NCBI GenBank assembly: GCA_018873245.2
Contig: JAEMBT020000003.1
Span: forward strand, 984,447 to 1,048,446
From: Archegozetes longisetosus
Taxonomy: Eukaryota; Arthropoda; Arachnida; Sarcoptiformes; Trhypochthoniidae
DNA: 64,000 bases
Direction: 5' to 3'
A program made the position numbers and the translations under genes. Under the pieces are notes generated by a model. It saw only the letters and a program-made list of their open reading frames with translations, ran no database searches and had not been told where the DNA came from. Of the stretch, positions 44,666 through 56,219 are shown piece by piece (position 1 is the first letter of the stretch; each line of letters starts with the position of its first letter).

Positions 44666-45591
44666 AGGCTTGTGCAATAAGTAAATTTACATTTTTTAGT
44701 TTTCTGGATAAAATGAAAAGTACAAAACACATTTAAATGAAAATTTGTCAAAAGCAAGAATATATATTGAAGTGAAATTTTTATAAGTTGTATGGCGCTA
44801 ACACCCCTCCTTGACCCACAGCTTTCAATTTAGTCTTAAGATCACGTATTAAGTTTTTATCACTTTCGGCGATTGTTTTAGAGATGCTTCTCCAGATTTG
44901 TTTAAAAGTAGTCAAAGTTTTAGGTTTCTTTTGTCGATATTTGTTGATTTTCTTACATTCTGCTCAAAATTTCTCAATTGATCAAGCTTGTGGACAGTTC
45001 GGAGCATTAATGTAGCGCTTTACGAATTCGATATTTTGAACTTCGAGCCAGTTTGCGATAGTTTCCAATCGGGGTATCAATGGACAGGACTATTTGGGGG
45101 AATATTTAAGGAAAAGACTATTGTATTTCATTGAAAAGCACCATAAAAGATCAGATGTTATCTTCTGGCCAGACATGGCAACTGCTCATTATCACGATGA
45201 TATCACAAACTGGCTCGAAGTTCAAAATATCGAATTCGTAAAGCGCTACATTAATGCTCCGAACTGTCCACAAGCTTGATCAATTGAGAAATTTTGAGCA
45301 GAATGTAAGAAAATCAACAAATATCGACAAAAGAAATCTAAAACTTTGACTACTTTTAAACAAATCTGGAGAAGCATCTCTAAAACAATCGCCGAAAGTG
45401 GTAAAAACTTAATACGTGATCTTAAGACTAAATTGAGCTGTGGGTCAAGGAGGGTGTTAGCGCCATACAACTTATAAAAATTTCACTTCAATATATATTC
45501 TTGCTTTTGACAAATTTTCATTTAAATGTGTTTTGTACTTTTCATTTTATCCAGAAATCTAAAAATGTAAATTTACTTATTGCACAAGCCT
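44666..45591 (+). mobile_element. Mariner (DD37E-type) fold-back: C-terminal transposase half in two inverted copies
   Basis: TA flanks (44664-44665, 45592-45593) enclose arms 44666-45060 and 45201-45591 that are near-perfect inverse copies; ends AGGCTTGTGCAATAAG. The plus strand of the centre and right arm encodes the last third of a mariner transposase: WPDMATAHY (second catalytic Asp), NAPNCPQA, then IEKF, with 37 residues between Asp and Glu, the DD37E spacing. Two TGA stops interrupt it (where the family has Arg before PIE, and Trp after EKF). The left arm is the same segment inverted. The N-terminal half and first Asp are missing. Confidence 0.8.
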
Positions 45592-45593
45592 TA

Positions 45594-45954
45594 TTTCTAT
45601 CATATAAGCAAATAGCTAACAATACGAATGGTTCTGTAAATAAATGAATAAAAAAATTTATCAAATGTTTTTATGACCAATCATAATAGTTAAAATTAGA
45701 GATAATTGTGATATGTTTATAACTTTATGACATCGACTATACACCAGTTTTCTAAAACTAACAATATTAACGATATTAGAGCAGAACTAAATTCTTAAAG
45801 ATGGAAAAGTTGTTATTTTAATAAGCGAAACATTTTAGTGTAAGTACTTTTATCTTATGGTTATCCATTAGTTTGACCAAATCTTTCTAAAACTTCTAAT
45901 CAAAATTGTTTTCTTAACTGATTATAGAAGAGAAATCATTAAAATTCAAGCAAC
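45594..45954. other. Upstream region of the MFS transporter gene
   Basis: 360 nt, AT-rich; promoter expected here but no clear TATA box was chosen. Confidence 0.35.
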
Positions 45955-48900
45955 ATGTCAAATGAAGAAAATGAGAGACAAGTGAATCAAAAGCATTCTA
46001 CTAAATGGGATAAATATTTATATACAGCAATCATATGCTCGAAACAAATAGCATTTGTAATTGAGCTAAGATTTAGTTACCTCTCATATGTCAGAAAAGT
46101 AAAAATTTGATTTTTATCGTTTTTTCCAAATTTCAAGGGTATGAGTATTTCAATGTTTGGTCCAATAATGGTTGATATGAAGCATATTCTCAATACTTCA
46201 ATGAATTGGATATCTCTGTTTTCGACCTTCATTTCTTTAGGATATCTAATTGGATCTCTTTGTAAGTTATGCTAACAAAAAGTAGATTTTATCGAGAAAT
46301 ATTTTTAACCCTTGAGTGGTTTCAGGGTGTATTACACCCAAGACTAAACTTCAAACTTATGTTATGAAAAATTAGGAGTTTGGAGATTGAATTGTTTTTA
46401 AACTTTTCTTAAAAATAAATTAAAAGCTAATTCATTAATTATTTCATTAAAATTCTAAGAAAGTTTCGCTTAGCAACCGTAAATGATGTGCAGTATGTCA
46501 TATCAAATCATGCATATCAAACACTTTAGAGTAAAGAATTGTGTGAACCCTTTCACTTACGTGATTTATACTCTAAATGGTTGGGTTTTTTACACCCATC
46601 AATGCAAATAACTTGTAAAGTTAACGATCTTTTCTTTTAAAAGATAGTTTTTTATTTCGAGTTAACTACTCGTGTTCTCTCTTTAAACTGAAACTGAAAT
46701 CAGATTTTTATTTGTATATAAGGTATGAAAATACAAAAGTGTTATCGATCAGAAAGAGATAAGACTTCTGACGACTCTAAATATTTTAATCCGTCGCTTC
46801 AATCTCTATAAGGTTAATAGTTAAAACCTTTCACCTGTTTACTCCAAATAAGTTAGAGAGCTTAGAGTAAACTGCAAAGTACAAAATAAATTCAAGACTT
46901 GTAAAACACATTACCTTTACAAACTTTTATCATAAAAAGAGTTTTCTGGCATAATATAAATATTTGGAGTTAACATATTTTTGATCTCAAGTTCTATAAA
47001 CAAATTTTATATAAAATATGCTATAAAATATTATCAAAAGAAATATTGCAACATTAGCTATATTTCATACTACGTGTGTAGCGCACCCTTGAATACCACT
47101 GGTGTAAGTTGACACTTTCGTACCACTTAAGGGTTAATATGTGTAAACAAAAAATGCAAAAATTTTGTTTATTCATAAAAAATAACAACTTTATTGTTTT
47201 CAGATCCAATTTGACACCAATCGAAAGATTATTTATCCAATAATAGAATCTGTACCTTAATACGAAGTTTTTCGGACTTTGGTCTTTCCGCATTCCATTG
47301 GTTATCGAAGGTGCTCAACTTTGAATTGGCAAAGTTTCTCTTTGACTCTGTGGGTAAATTTTTTGTTTCGCTTCCCATCTATTTTTGTAAACCTTCTGTT
47401 TTAATTGAAAATTAAAAATATTTAATTAGTCAGATTTGTAGGACATTCGGCGGATTTTCCTCGCGAAGAATAGTGGATTCCATGCATCCCATGGAGTGGA
47501 AACATCATTAGATTAATAAAGCAAAGACACTCTATGAGATGCAAGGGTCTGCTGTATTTCTCGCGACAAAAACACATCGAATATCACACAACTCAGATTA
47601 ATTGAACTTTTTGGTTTAAATTAAAATAAAAAGTTTACAAAAATGAGTGGGAAACAAGACTAACAAAGAACTGGTCCACAGAATCAAAGAGAAACTTCGC
47701 CTATCCAAAGTTGAGCACCTTCGGGAACTGATGGCCCGTGTAAAGACCAGAGTTCGAAAAGTTTCAAACTATGGTGCAATTTTATTATTAGATAAATGAA
47801 CTTTCGATTGATATCAAATTGTATTTGAAAATAATGAAATCTTAATTTTTTCGACAATTAAAAGTTTTGTATTTTTTGTTTAAATATAATAGTTGGATTT
47901 CTATTCAAATACCTTAACCGACAAATAACAACAATTATATTCTTAATAATGATGAGCATTTCCTCTGCTTCAATCCCATTTTCATCTAATTTATGGACCT
48001 TATATTTATGTGCATTAATTGTTGGTTTGGGTTCTGGACTCTGGAATAATGTTATGAATGTTTGGCTGATTGAGATGTGGCAACAAAATAGTGCTCTGTT
48101 TTTACAATTATCACAATTCATGTATGGATTGGGAACTGTTTTCGGTCCACTTATTGATAGGCCATATGTAACCGGAGATGACAATGATTTAGATGGAAGT
48201 GATACCTTCAACTTCACAACACTTAATACGAGAATTATTATCGAAGGTACTGACAGGAGATCTAAACTTAAGACGCCATTTATTATACAAGGATCCATAC
48301 AAATGATATGTAAATTAAGTTGAGTTTCAAGCTAAAAATTTATTTCTTGACAAATATTTTTTTAATTAAAGTTCCCATACTTCTGTCACTAATGTTTGTC
48401 ATCAAAAAATATGAAACTCCAAAACAGAACTTCAAAGAAGTCACAAGTAATTCTGATATGAAACTATTTGATAGGAAAGAAAGTCCACGAAAATTAATGA
48501 TAACTCTGATCGCTATCTGTTTGGCGACATATAATACATCGGAGATGGTATTTTTTACCTTCGGTTCAGCTTATTATCATTATTTTCCTCTTCGGTTAAC
48601 TGTTAGTAAAGCTGCAGAGATCATCTCATTGATGGCTACTTCTTATACGATCGGTCGTGGATTAAGTGTTTTTATAGCTATCAAAATAAAACCTCAGAGC
48701 ATGATAATATATCATTTTCTCACTTCAATCATAGCTTTAGTTATTTTAATATTTGCACAAAACTCTATAATTGCTTTATGGATAGGATCTATAGCTATTG
48801 GCTTTGGATATTCAGCTATGGTTCCCGCGATATTTGCTCATTTTCGACAATATATTTCGATAACTAATCAAATCGGAACTGTTCTAACATTTTCTTGTGG

Positions 48901-49090
48901 CTCTATTAATTTTATTTCTCCATTTATTGTTGGGAATTTCATTGAGAATTTTCCATCGATATTCATTATCTTTGAAGCAATCTGTCTGTTAATAAGTATT
49001 TTCGTATTTATCTTTATTTTGTATTTTACCCAAAAATCTTACAATAGTTCTAAAACTCCTACGGATAGTAGAGTCAATAATCTTAACTGA
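45955..49090 (+). CDS. Major facilitator sugar transporter, NaGLT1/MFSD4-like
   Basis: Four exons join to a 453-aa protein: 45955-46056, 46138-46261, 47893-48309 and 48372-49090; introns are 81, 1631 and 62 bp with GT-AG ends, and the summed length is a multiple of three. The first helix spans the exon 1/2 join (YLYTAIICSKQIAF then GMSISMFGPIMVDM). GYLIGSLFGFLFKYLNRQ is the loop 2-3 motif A, with Lys where the superfamily usually has Asp. LCALIVGLGSGLWNNVMNVW and FMYGLGTVFGPLI are hallmark MFSD4/NaGLT1 segments. A hydrophilic central loop (about 180-230) separates two six-helix halves; IGFGYSAMVPAIFAHFRQYI lies in the second half. NaGLT1-type proteins move glucose or related sugars, in mammals with sodium; the substrate here is inferred. 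A dead paralogue lies just upstream. Intron 2 is nearly all transposon. Confidence 0.9.
46309..47133. mobile_element. piggyBac-type non-autonomous element in MFS intron 2
   Basis: TTAA at 46305-46308 and 47134-47137 flanks the ends CCCTTGAGTGGT and ACCACTTAAGGG. TTAA target plus CCC/GGG termini is diagnostic of piggyBac. The 825-bp core has no transposase frame. Confidence 0.8.
47140..47884. mobile_element. Fold-back TE abutting the exon 3 splice acceptor
   Basis: Arms 47140 to about 47420 and about 47600-47884 pair (GAAGGTGCTCAACTTTG with its inverse; AAAGTTTCTCTTTGACTCTG likewise). TA flanks at 47138-47139 and 47885-47886. The right arm on the plus strand reads LVHRIKEKLRLSKVEHLREL then MARVKT, resembling the C-terminal tail of a Tc1/mariner-type transposase, and the left arm is the same tail inverted. 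The right end stops 8 nt before exon 3, so most of the pyrimidine tract used for splicing comes from the element. Confidence 0.75.
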
Positions 49091-52000
49091 TTTAAAAGTA
49101 TGATGAATTCATATTCAATTTTACCAAATTTGAGAGAAATTATAAAGTTTTGTTACGCCGTCGTCAGTTGTGTTGTCGGAGATTAATTGTTAGGTTTTTA
49201 TAAATTTTTTATTAGAGAAATATTGAGATATAGACAAAACGACATATATTGGAAATTAGAATTTACGCATACAAAAAAATTGAGACTTTAAGATTCATTT
49301 GTGATGTTATATGTTTGATCTCTGGGAGTCGACTCTCCGTAAGAAAACAAACATTAGTTTATATAGTTAAATATGCTACAGTTTATGTTATGTCTTATAA
49401 TAACGCATATAAGTCATATGACACTGAAAAAAACAATAGCGTTAAATAACTTAGTATTAGCTTGAATGCGCTTTCTATAAAATATGCAAAACCTCTATTC
49501 AAATTACTTAAGGTCACGCCACTGCGTAAAAGTTTTTCATAACTCCAATTAATTATTGATCAAATAAAGAAATTGAATATTGTGAAATAGAAAAATATTA
49601 TTTACAGTTTTTATGTTTATTTAGTTTGTTTTCTTCGTTTTAAGAGCAAAATATTGATCTATTTTTTGATTTGATAATAATAAAGTAAATGTATCTTAAA
49701 GTAGAAATTGTAGTTACATCTTTTAGATGTCCTAAGTTTTTAGTTACAGTACAAGTAAATTTCCAATTGACTATGTATTATTTACTTAAACTACAAGTAT
49801 TTTGATGTAAACATAATTTTTTTCCATTGAACTAAATATAGTAAGTTTAGGATATCAAAAAGAGTATAAGAGCAGAAATGATATCTTATTAAGAACAGTC
49901 TTATTTCTTACTTCGTACTGTAGAGTATGTAAGAAATCATCCCTTAGTTTGTACTGTATAGTATTAAGAAATCTCTCTTAATTTCTACTGTATGGTATGT
50001 AAGAAAAGTAATAGTGAATAACTACTATTGTATCATTATATATTTGTATTAATAAAAGAAAGTTGTATATTAAAAGTAAGTTATAACTTAATTCCCTACT
50101 AAAGCACATTCTATCCAGTCCTACCAGACTCTGATAGAATTATAGGTAACAACTGATTGGGACTTACATTGAAGCCCCCGATCCCAATTCGTTCAACTTG
50201 AACACACACATACGAATGACTCTATACAAAACATTTAGATCGGGTCTTTCGTATATAGATGATCCCTTGTCACAAAAATAAATGACAATATGCGAGTGGA
50301 AATTTAATTTTCTTAGCTAGACAAATGTAAAACAAGTATTCAATCGTAAGATTTTGACTTTAAAACATTTTAGCTAAGTATGTTAATAATTATAAAGATT
50401 TTCAAGAATCTTTTGTCTTTGTGCCTACGTTACTTTGTGTAATAAATATAAACTTACAGATATCAATGTTGTTTTCATATGAAACGGTATATAAATTAGT
50501 CAAAATAGTTTTATATCCAGTCACAACACCTGAAATTTTAAGATAGTATTTGCACTTCTTTGAACCTACGATATTGAATATGTAATACTATCGCTGCGAT
50601 AGTTATTAATAATAGCAAGAATAAATTAAACTTTATTTCAAAATGTAGAAAGGAGTTAGACTAATAAACGAGAAAACTTTAGTACTAATACGATTTGGAA
50701 TTGTGTCACACTAGTGAAAAAATGTTTGAACTCTATTTTAAAAAGTTATTTTTTAAGGATTTTGAACACGAAATCATGAACTTCAGGCAAAATGTAGAAT
50801 GAAGAAAATGAGAAAAAATTAAACATTCTTCTGATTGAGATAAATCATGCTTTTGTTAATAGTTTTCACTGCTTTAATTATGCGTAGATTTTTTGAGTAT
50901 TTGGTTATTCAGATTCAAATTTGAGTTTCAAATTTTGTTCCAAAACTGATTCATTTTTCCTAAAACTTTAAATATTATCCCGACTTAGTATATATTTCTT
51001 GAATAATAGTTTGAGGGAAAAAACTTAAAATGCCAAAAGTTTTTAGTGAAAACAGGAAATATCTATTCAAAGGGACAAGTCTTTTGACACCAAGTAACAA
51101 AAGAACTATTCTTTTTTCGGGTAAATCTAAAAAAATTGGATACAAAATTTAGTGAGTATCTCTAACAAAAAAAGTTCAAAGGAGAAAAAGTTAGAAAAAT
51201 CTAAAAGTTCAGAAAAAATTTTGAAATTAGTTTCACTAATCGTTGTGAAAAATCTTATCTCGAAAATTATAGAAAGAGATAAACAAATAGTTTTAAATTA
51301 TTATTTAAAAAACCTAACTAGTAAGTAAAGATCACAACAGAAAAAATGACTATTTAAAAGGACTCGTGATTCCAGTGGCTATAAAAAGAGAAAAATTCTC
51401 TGAAAATGATAGCAAAAATTCAAAAATCTCGCTTTTTTAATTATTTTATTAAACTCAATAATCAAAGACAAAAAGTGTGTAAAATGCTTTCCTTCAATTG
51501 CATCAAATTAAATAAAAGTAAACTCGTATCAAACGCGCAAAATAATCGTGAAGTTAGTGAAGATCTCAGACGAAAACATGAAAACCAATGGAATAAATTG
51601 CCTCAAGAAGTATTAGACGACGTAATTGATTTCACAAAAAATTGCCTCCACGTGAATCCCATTACTCCCCTAAAACTGAGCGCAGCAGTAGATATCCTTC
51701 TGATATGAATATGTCGAAACTTTAAAAACTTCATTGAACTTTTCAGTGAATATAAAGGTTTAATTCTTATGATTTTTTCATCATTATATTTCAAATTTAA
51801 AAGAACAACAACAAAAACATCTAATCGAACCTGACCTGACTTTTTACCAAATCAAAAAAGAAATGAAAATTTTGGCAAAAAACAATTAAAAAATAGCTAA
51901 TATCTCTTTGAATAACGAGAAAAACTTACTGATTCCTGTAACAAAAGTTTCATCTGAATATTAGGCCGGCGCGAAGCGACCTAACCAATTCTCCCTTAGT

Positions 52001-52517
52001 TTATATCAGGCTTGTTTGGATTACGATTCGAGAAAACCATGTTATCCATTACGAAATACTAAACCAAACAAAGATGAATATCTCGAGAACTACTTGTAAT
52101 AATTGGTTAAGTGAAGTATCAAAACGCTCAGTTTGATATCCTAAGTCCAATGATATATCGCTAGGCTAGGTCAGCCACTCCCGTCGGGAATTGGCCAGAA
52201 ATAAAGCATGCAATGCCTTATGTAGAGTTCATCTGAAGACATGGCTTAAGAACTGATTATCAATAGATATCAAAATTAATCCCAAAAGAAAATTGTAGAC
52301 AAATAATACGTGTACGGAAATGCAAGTGAAATTGATTTGTAAGCATAACCATTCTTCACAAAAATAATGTTGTCAAACACGATCAAAATACGCACAGACT
52401 TTCTTTCTGTTTTTTCGTGAGATAGTACTGAATAATTACCTAAGCCGACGACATGATTAGGATTAAAGCTTTAAAATATCAAAAATTTTATATAAACATT
52501 TCAATAGACAAAGTTTT
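49091..52517. other. Intergenic, no gene supported
   Basis: Contains a short tandem repeat at about 49900-50005 (three units of roughly 45 nt around GTATGTAAGAAATC) and AT-rich DNA. A 100-aa frame at 51406-51708 includes WNKLPQEVLDDVIDF, faintly F-box-like, but has no supporting structure around it. A less AT-rich patch at 51960-52220 is unassigned. Confidence 0.4.
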
Positions 52518-52640
52518 GACACAGTGCTCAATTAGTGCTTGGTGCTCGAGCACCTTCATAAAACGAGCACCGAGCACTTCGATTTTACTGAGCACTGAGC
52601 ACCAAATTTTGCTCGAGCACGAGTACGAGCACGCTTATTA
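52518..52640. mobile_element. hAT-like end with GAGCAC units
   Basis: Begins CAGTGCTCAA and is filled with GAGCAC and GTGCTC units in both orientations (GGTGCTCGAGCACC, CGAGCACCGAGCAC). Same layout as the GCTCG, GACTCGA, TTAGTC and GTTACT elements elsewhere in the window, but very short; probably a nearly empty deletion derivative. Target duplication not resolved. Confidence 0.5.
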
Positions 52641-53125
52641 TTGATGATTACTTATATTTTTCATATAGAACGATCCATACTAATGTCATACTTTATTGTT
52701 TTGATTCTAACTGCCTATTGAAAGAATTGATTAGTCTTGTGCTCAATTAAGAACTCTGCTGCAAAACAAAATAACAAAATAGATTCATAGAGAAAACAAA
52801 TTTCCATTTAAAGCTTTCTTATTCTGGAAGATAATATAATACTTAGATTTGTTAAGAGATTTTTTATGGAACAGACAAGTTGCTCATTAAAGATAACCAT
52901 TAATTTTCATGTAAATCATTATAAGAATACATTATCGAGAAAGTTCTCTGATGTTAATGAGTACTGCAAGATTTTATCTCCTTGATGAATGCTTTATAGA
53001 ACTAAATAGTCTGCAATTCAATAGAATAACATAAATTATATTTTATAAAGAAAATTCATTGGAAAATATTTGACATTGTTTTCCATTACTCCATGAGATA
53101 CAAACTTATCAATAGAGAAAAAAGC
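52641..53125. other. Upstream region of the DEG/ENaC gene
   Basis: AT-rich, no gene or repeat recognised. Confidence 0.4.
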
Positions 53126-53134
53126 TATATAAAG
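53126..53134 (+). promoter_or_regulatory. TATA box of the DEG/ENaC gene
   Basis: TATATAAAG followed about 20-25 nt later by CTTATTAGTAG as possible initiator. It predicts transcription from about 53155, which leaves a 5' leader of about 130 nt before ATG 53289. Confidence 0.55.
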
Positions 53135-53288
53135 GCATTATTTCTTATTAGTAGAAGAACTCAAAGAAATTAATTTCTCCATTCTATTGCTAATATTTAT
53201 TCTGCTTATATCTTTCTGATGCTTAACTTTATTATTTCGAACTTCAAACACTTGTGTAAATTAGCTAAAAATATTCAACTTCAGGAAA

Positions 53289-54527
53289 ATGCTAAGTATT
53301 TTTCGTTTCATATTTGCTATTATTTGTTTGATCGGATGTTTTCTACAAATTTATAAAATATGTGAAATTTATTTCTCTTACGAAACAACAACTATTGCTA
53401 GATATGAAAACGCATTGACGTTTTCGATACCTGCGATCACTATTTGCATGGAAAAGAAACACTTGTTAAGAAAAGAATATATGATTCGACTCTACTCACA
53501 AATTTCGGACCAAAATGATCGAACAATCCATGAATATCTTAATAATCTTACAATTGCTGAACAATTTAATGCCTCATATTCAGCCAAAGAAGTTTTTCAA
53601 AGTTGTCTGGTTATGAAGCCAATGATTCTCAATAATTCTGATGATTATATTGATTGTGAACAGGTATCTCATATAAGAAAATCTATCGATTTCTACAACA
53701 TCTGTTTCACACTGTTCTCTCAATTTAACAAAGAGGATAAGAATCGGTATACCATTGATTATGACCTAAGTGTCCAGAATTATTGGTTAAAAGCTGTGAC
53801 CATAAAATTAAATCTCAATTTATCGGTCATCCACTTATACATACATTCGAGAACTAAAAGAATTTCCGATTCTTTTGATTATAACATGATTAAAATTTTT
53901 CGTACGGAGGATGAAATTTCTTGCATCAAGTATCACATAACAGAAGTTCATCTCATGCCCGAACCTTATAAGACTTCTTGTATCGATTATAGTGCGTTTG
54001 GATATCATTCAAGATTAGACTGTGTTTTGAAATGTAAAATAAATGCACTCAAGAAGAGATATAAAGGATGGCCAGGAAATTATTTAACTGAAGATTCAAA
54101 GAATGAGTACATGATAGATATAATTGGTTTAATTGGAGGTAATTCTAGTTTTGACCTAATGATTGGTAAAAAATGTCGAGAATTCTGTGGATTTAATAAC
54201 GACTGCTTTAAGGAGTATTTCAATTTTTTTGAAGCTAAAAATATTAATAAATCGGAAAAATCTTTTACTATCAATATTTTCCCCCCAGATTTTCCTAATC
54301 TAGTGTTCATGCATTCGCCTAAGATACAATTCGAAGAATTTATGTGTTATATAGCAAGTATTGTTAGTCTTTGGTTTGGTTTCTCTATTATCATGTTATC
54401 TGAAATTATTTCTCTATCTATATTGAATTTTGTTAAAATTATCAATGATTGTAAAACTCGAGTCAATATCATAAATATCAATAATTATCCGATAAATGCA
54501 ATAAGATTAATTCACAACATAAATTAA
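53289..54527 (+). CDS. DEG/ENaC-family sodium channel subunit
   Basis: A single-exon frame of 412 aa. TM1 is residues about 4-24 (IFRFIFAIICLIGCFLQIYK), followed by the family motif FSIPAITICME at about 45-55. The large extracellular loop carries spaced cysteines, including KTSCIDYSAFGYHSRLDCVL and KKCREFCGFNNDC, a typical cysteine-rich domain. TM2 lies at about 345-375; CYIASIVSLWFGFSIIMLSE contains GFS, fitting the GxS selectivity filter. The family forms amiloride-sensitive trimeric channels acting in mechanosensation, chemosensation or salt transport; the ligand here is unknown. It is short at the N-terminus: the cytoplasmic HG gating motif before TM1 is absent. Either a small 5' exon was missed or the channel lacks it. 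A TATA box 155 nt upstream leaves little room for another exon. Confidence 0.85.
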   Translation: MLSIFRFIFAIICLIGCFLQIYKICEIYFSYETTTIARYENALTFSIPAITICMEKKHLLRKEYMIRLYSQISDQNDRTIHEYLNNLTIAEQFNASYSAKEVFQSCLVMKPMILNNSDDYIDCEQVSHIRKSIDFYNICFTLFSQFNKEDKNRYTIDYDLSVQNYWLKAVTIKLNLNLSVIHLYIHSRTKRISDSFDYNMIKIFRTEDEISCIKYHITEVHLMPEPYKTSCIDYSAFGYHSRLDCVLKCKINALKKRYKGWPGNYLTEDSKNEYMIDIIGLIGGNSSFDLMIGKKCREFCGFNNDCFKEYFNFFEAKNINKSEKSFTINIFPPDFPNLVFMHSPKIQFEEFMCYIASIVSLWFGFSIIMLSEIISLSILNFVKIINDCKTRVNIININNYPINAIRLIHNIN

Positions 54528-56219
54528 CTATAATAAGATGTTTTAATGATACTTCGGTACCCAAAGTGTACACTTAAAAATATAGTTATTTAATTGATCA
54601 TATTAAGCATAAATACACATGTTTAGAATCCATGGATAATATTTATAAAAAGTGGTTCTTGTAAGAGATGAACATTGGAAATTAAAATATTGTCATTTAA
54701 ATGTATGAAATGCCTTCGGATTGAAAGAATTTGAACCAAAGTTTATTTCACTTTCATATCTAACGAGAAGTATTCCTAAACACGAATTAAATAAATAAAA
54801 TATAACAAATGATTTGTTCGGAGGACAAAAATTTTAGGATTTTCGGATTAATTTATCATTCTGTCATAAAATTGTTAAGCTTTAATCATCAATTGTTTAA
54901 TATTTCGTGTAGTTTTAATAATTTCATCGATTCGTTTAATGTTTACATTATTTGAGACGATACATATCAAAACTTCATTTATCCTTTTAATGAATGCTGA
55001 AATATTAAAAAGATTTAAGAATTTTCACGTGAAAATCTTTAAAACTGTAAAGATTTTATAAATATAATTACTATGTGACAAATTGTAAGTGCATGAAGCA
55101 CAACTAAATGTTATGATGAGTTAATTAATCGATGTATTTTTTACCTATTTTTAACTCAGTAATTTCTGTTTTCCTAATCAAATAAAGGTTTATATTATTG
55201 AAAATATAACATATTGATTTAAGAAAATCGAATAGATAAGTTTTTAGTTTCAAGTCGTGTTATTTAGTTTCGGAGCTCTAGCTGGAACGGCATGTTAAAT
55301 TGCTCTTTTATTTATTCACAAATAAAAATTGACTACAAAGTCATTTAGGAGAATAATATTTGAATATGAATTTTCATGAAAAGAATCCAATAATTATTTC
55401 CGAATTCAGTTTCCAGGTTTGAATTATGAATAAACCAATTATTATATAGTTATATGAATTTTTTGTAATACTAAAGCTCAATTTGAACTTCTATACGAAG
55501 TACATCTATTTCCGATTATAATTATGACAAATAAGGTGAATGACTGAAAAAGTGGAATAAACCTTGATTAGAAAAATGTTTATACTTTTGAGGCCTCCAA
55601 ATTGATTTCATTTAAAGAAACAAATCAATCATTACCTATACCTGTTCGACACGATTAATCAGGTCTCCCCTCAAGAGCTTATCGGCGATGAATTTGAATA
55701 GATCAACTAAAAATTCAGGTCTACAGCCTTTGAATGGGAAACCCGAGCAACCGGATCAGACAGTTACCCAATATAACAAAGTGTCAAGTTGAAGAGCGCA
55801 TCGAATTGTGGGCAACGGTCTTCACGTAGTGGAGGTTTGTGTCAAATATGTTACTATTTTAGGTAATTTTTTATCTTTGAGGATTGAGAAAAAGTAATAC
55901 ATCAAATCTTAGGAAAGTGGAAGGAACTGGTAGATGAAGTCAATCATCATCATTTAAGTCATATTCGAATTATTTGTTGAAAAAACGCTCAAAAAACACG
56001 CTCAAAATCATTTTAGTCTCATTCTGAAAACATCAAACATATCAATAGTTATATGATAATTTGATTCAAGAATCACAAAGTATATTTTTAATTGCATAAA
56101 AACCAACGTTAGTTTACATAAGTCCTACAGATTGTTTTGGTGACCCACAAAGTCTTCGAAAAAGTCTTTGCGACCCATAAAATAACACTAATTAAATTTA
56201 CAGAAATTTATTAATTAAA
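54528..56219. other. Intergenic, no gene seen
   Basis: Downstream of the channel gene; AT-rich. Around 55640-55860 the composition is less AT-rich and may be old repeat, but no pairing or coding signal was found. Confidence 0.4.

Noticed and set aside
47858-48298. 146-aa minus-strand protein
   Set aside because: It is the antisense shadow of MFS exon 3.
51406-51708. F-box protein
   Set aside because: Only a faint LPQEVLDDVI resemblance; no flanking leucine-rich or kelch repeats and the frame ends immediately.
53219-53288. Upstream extension of the DEG/ENaC gene from ATG 53219
   Set aside because: It would need a 31-bp intron, shorter than any other intron here and below normal splicing limits.
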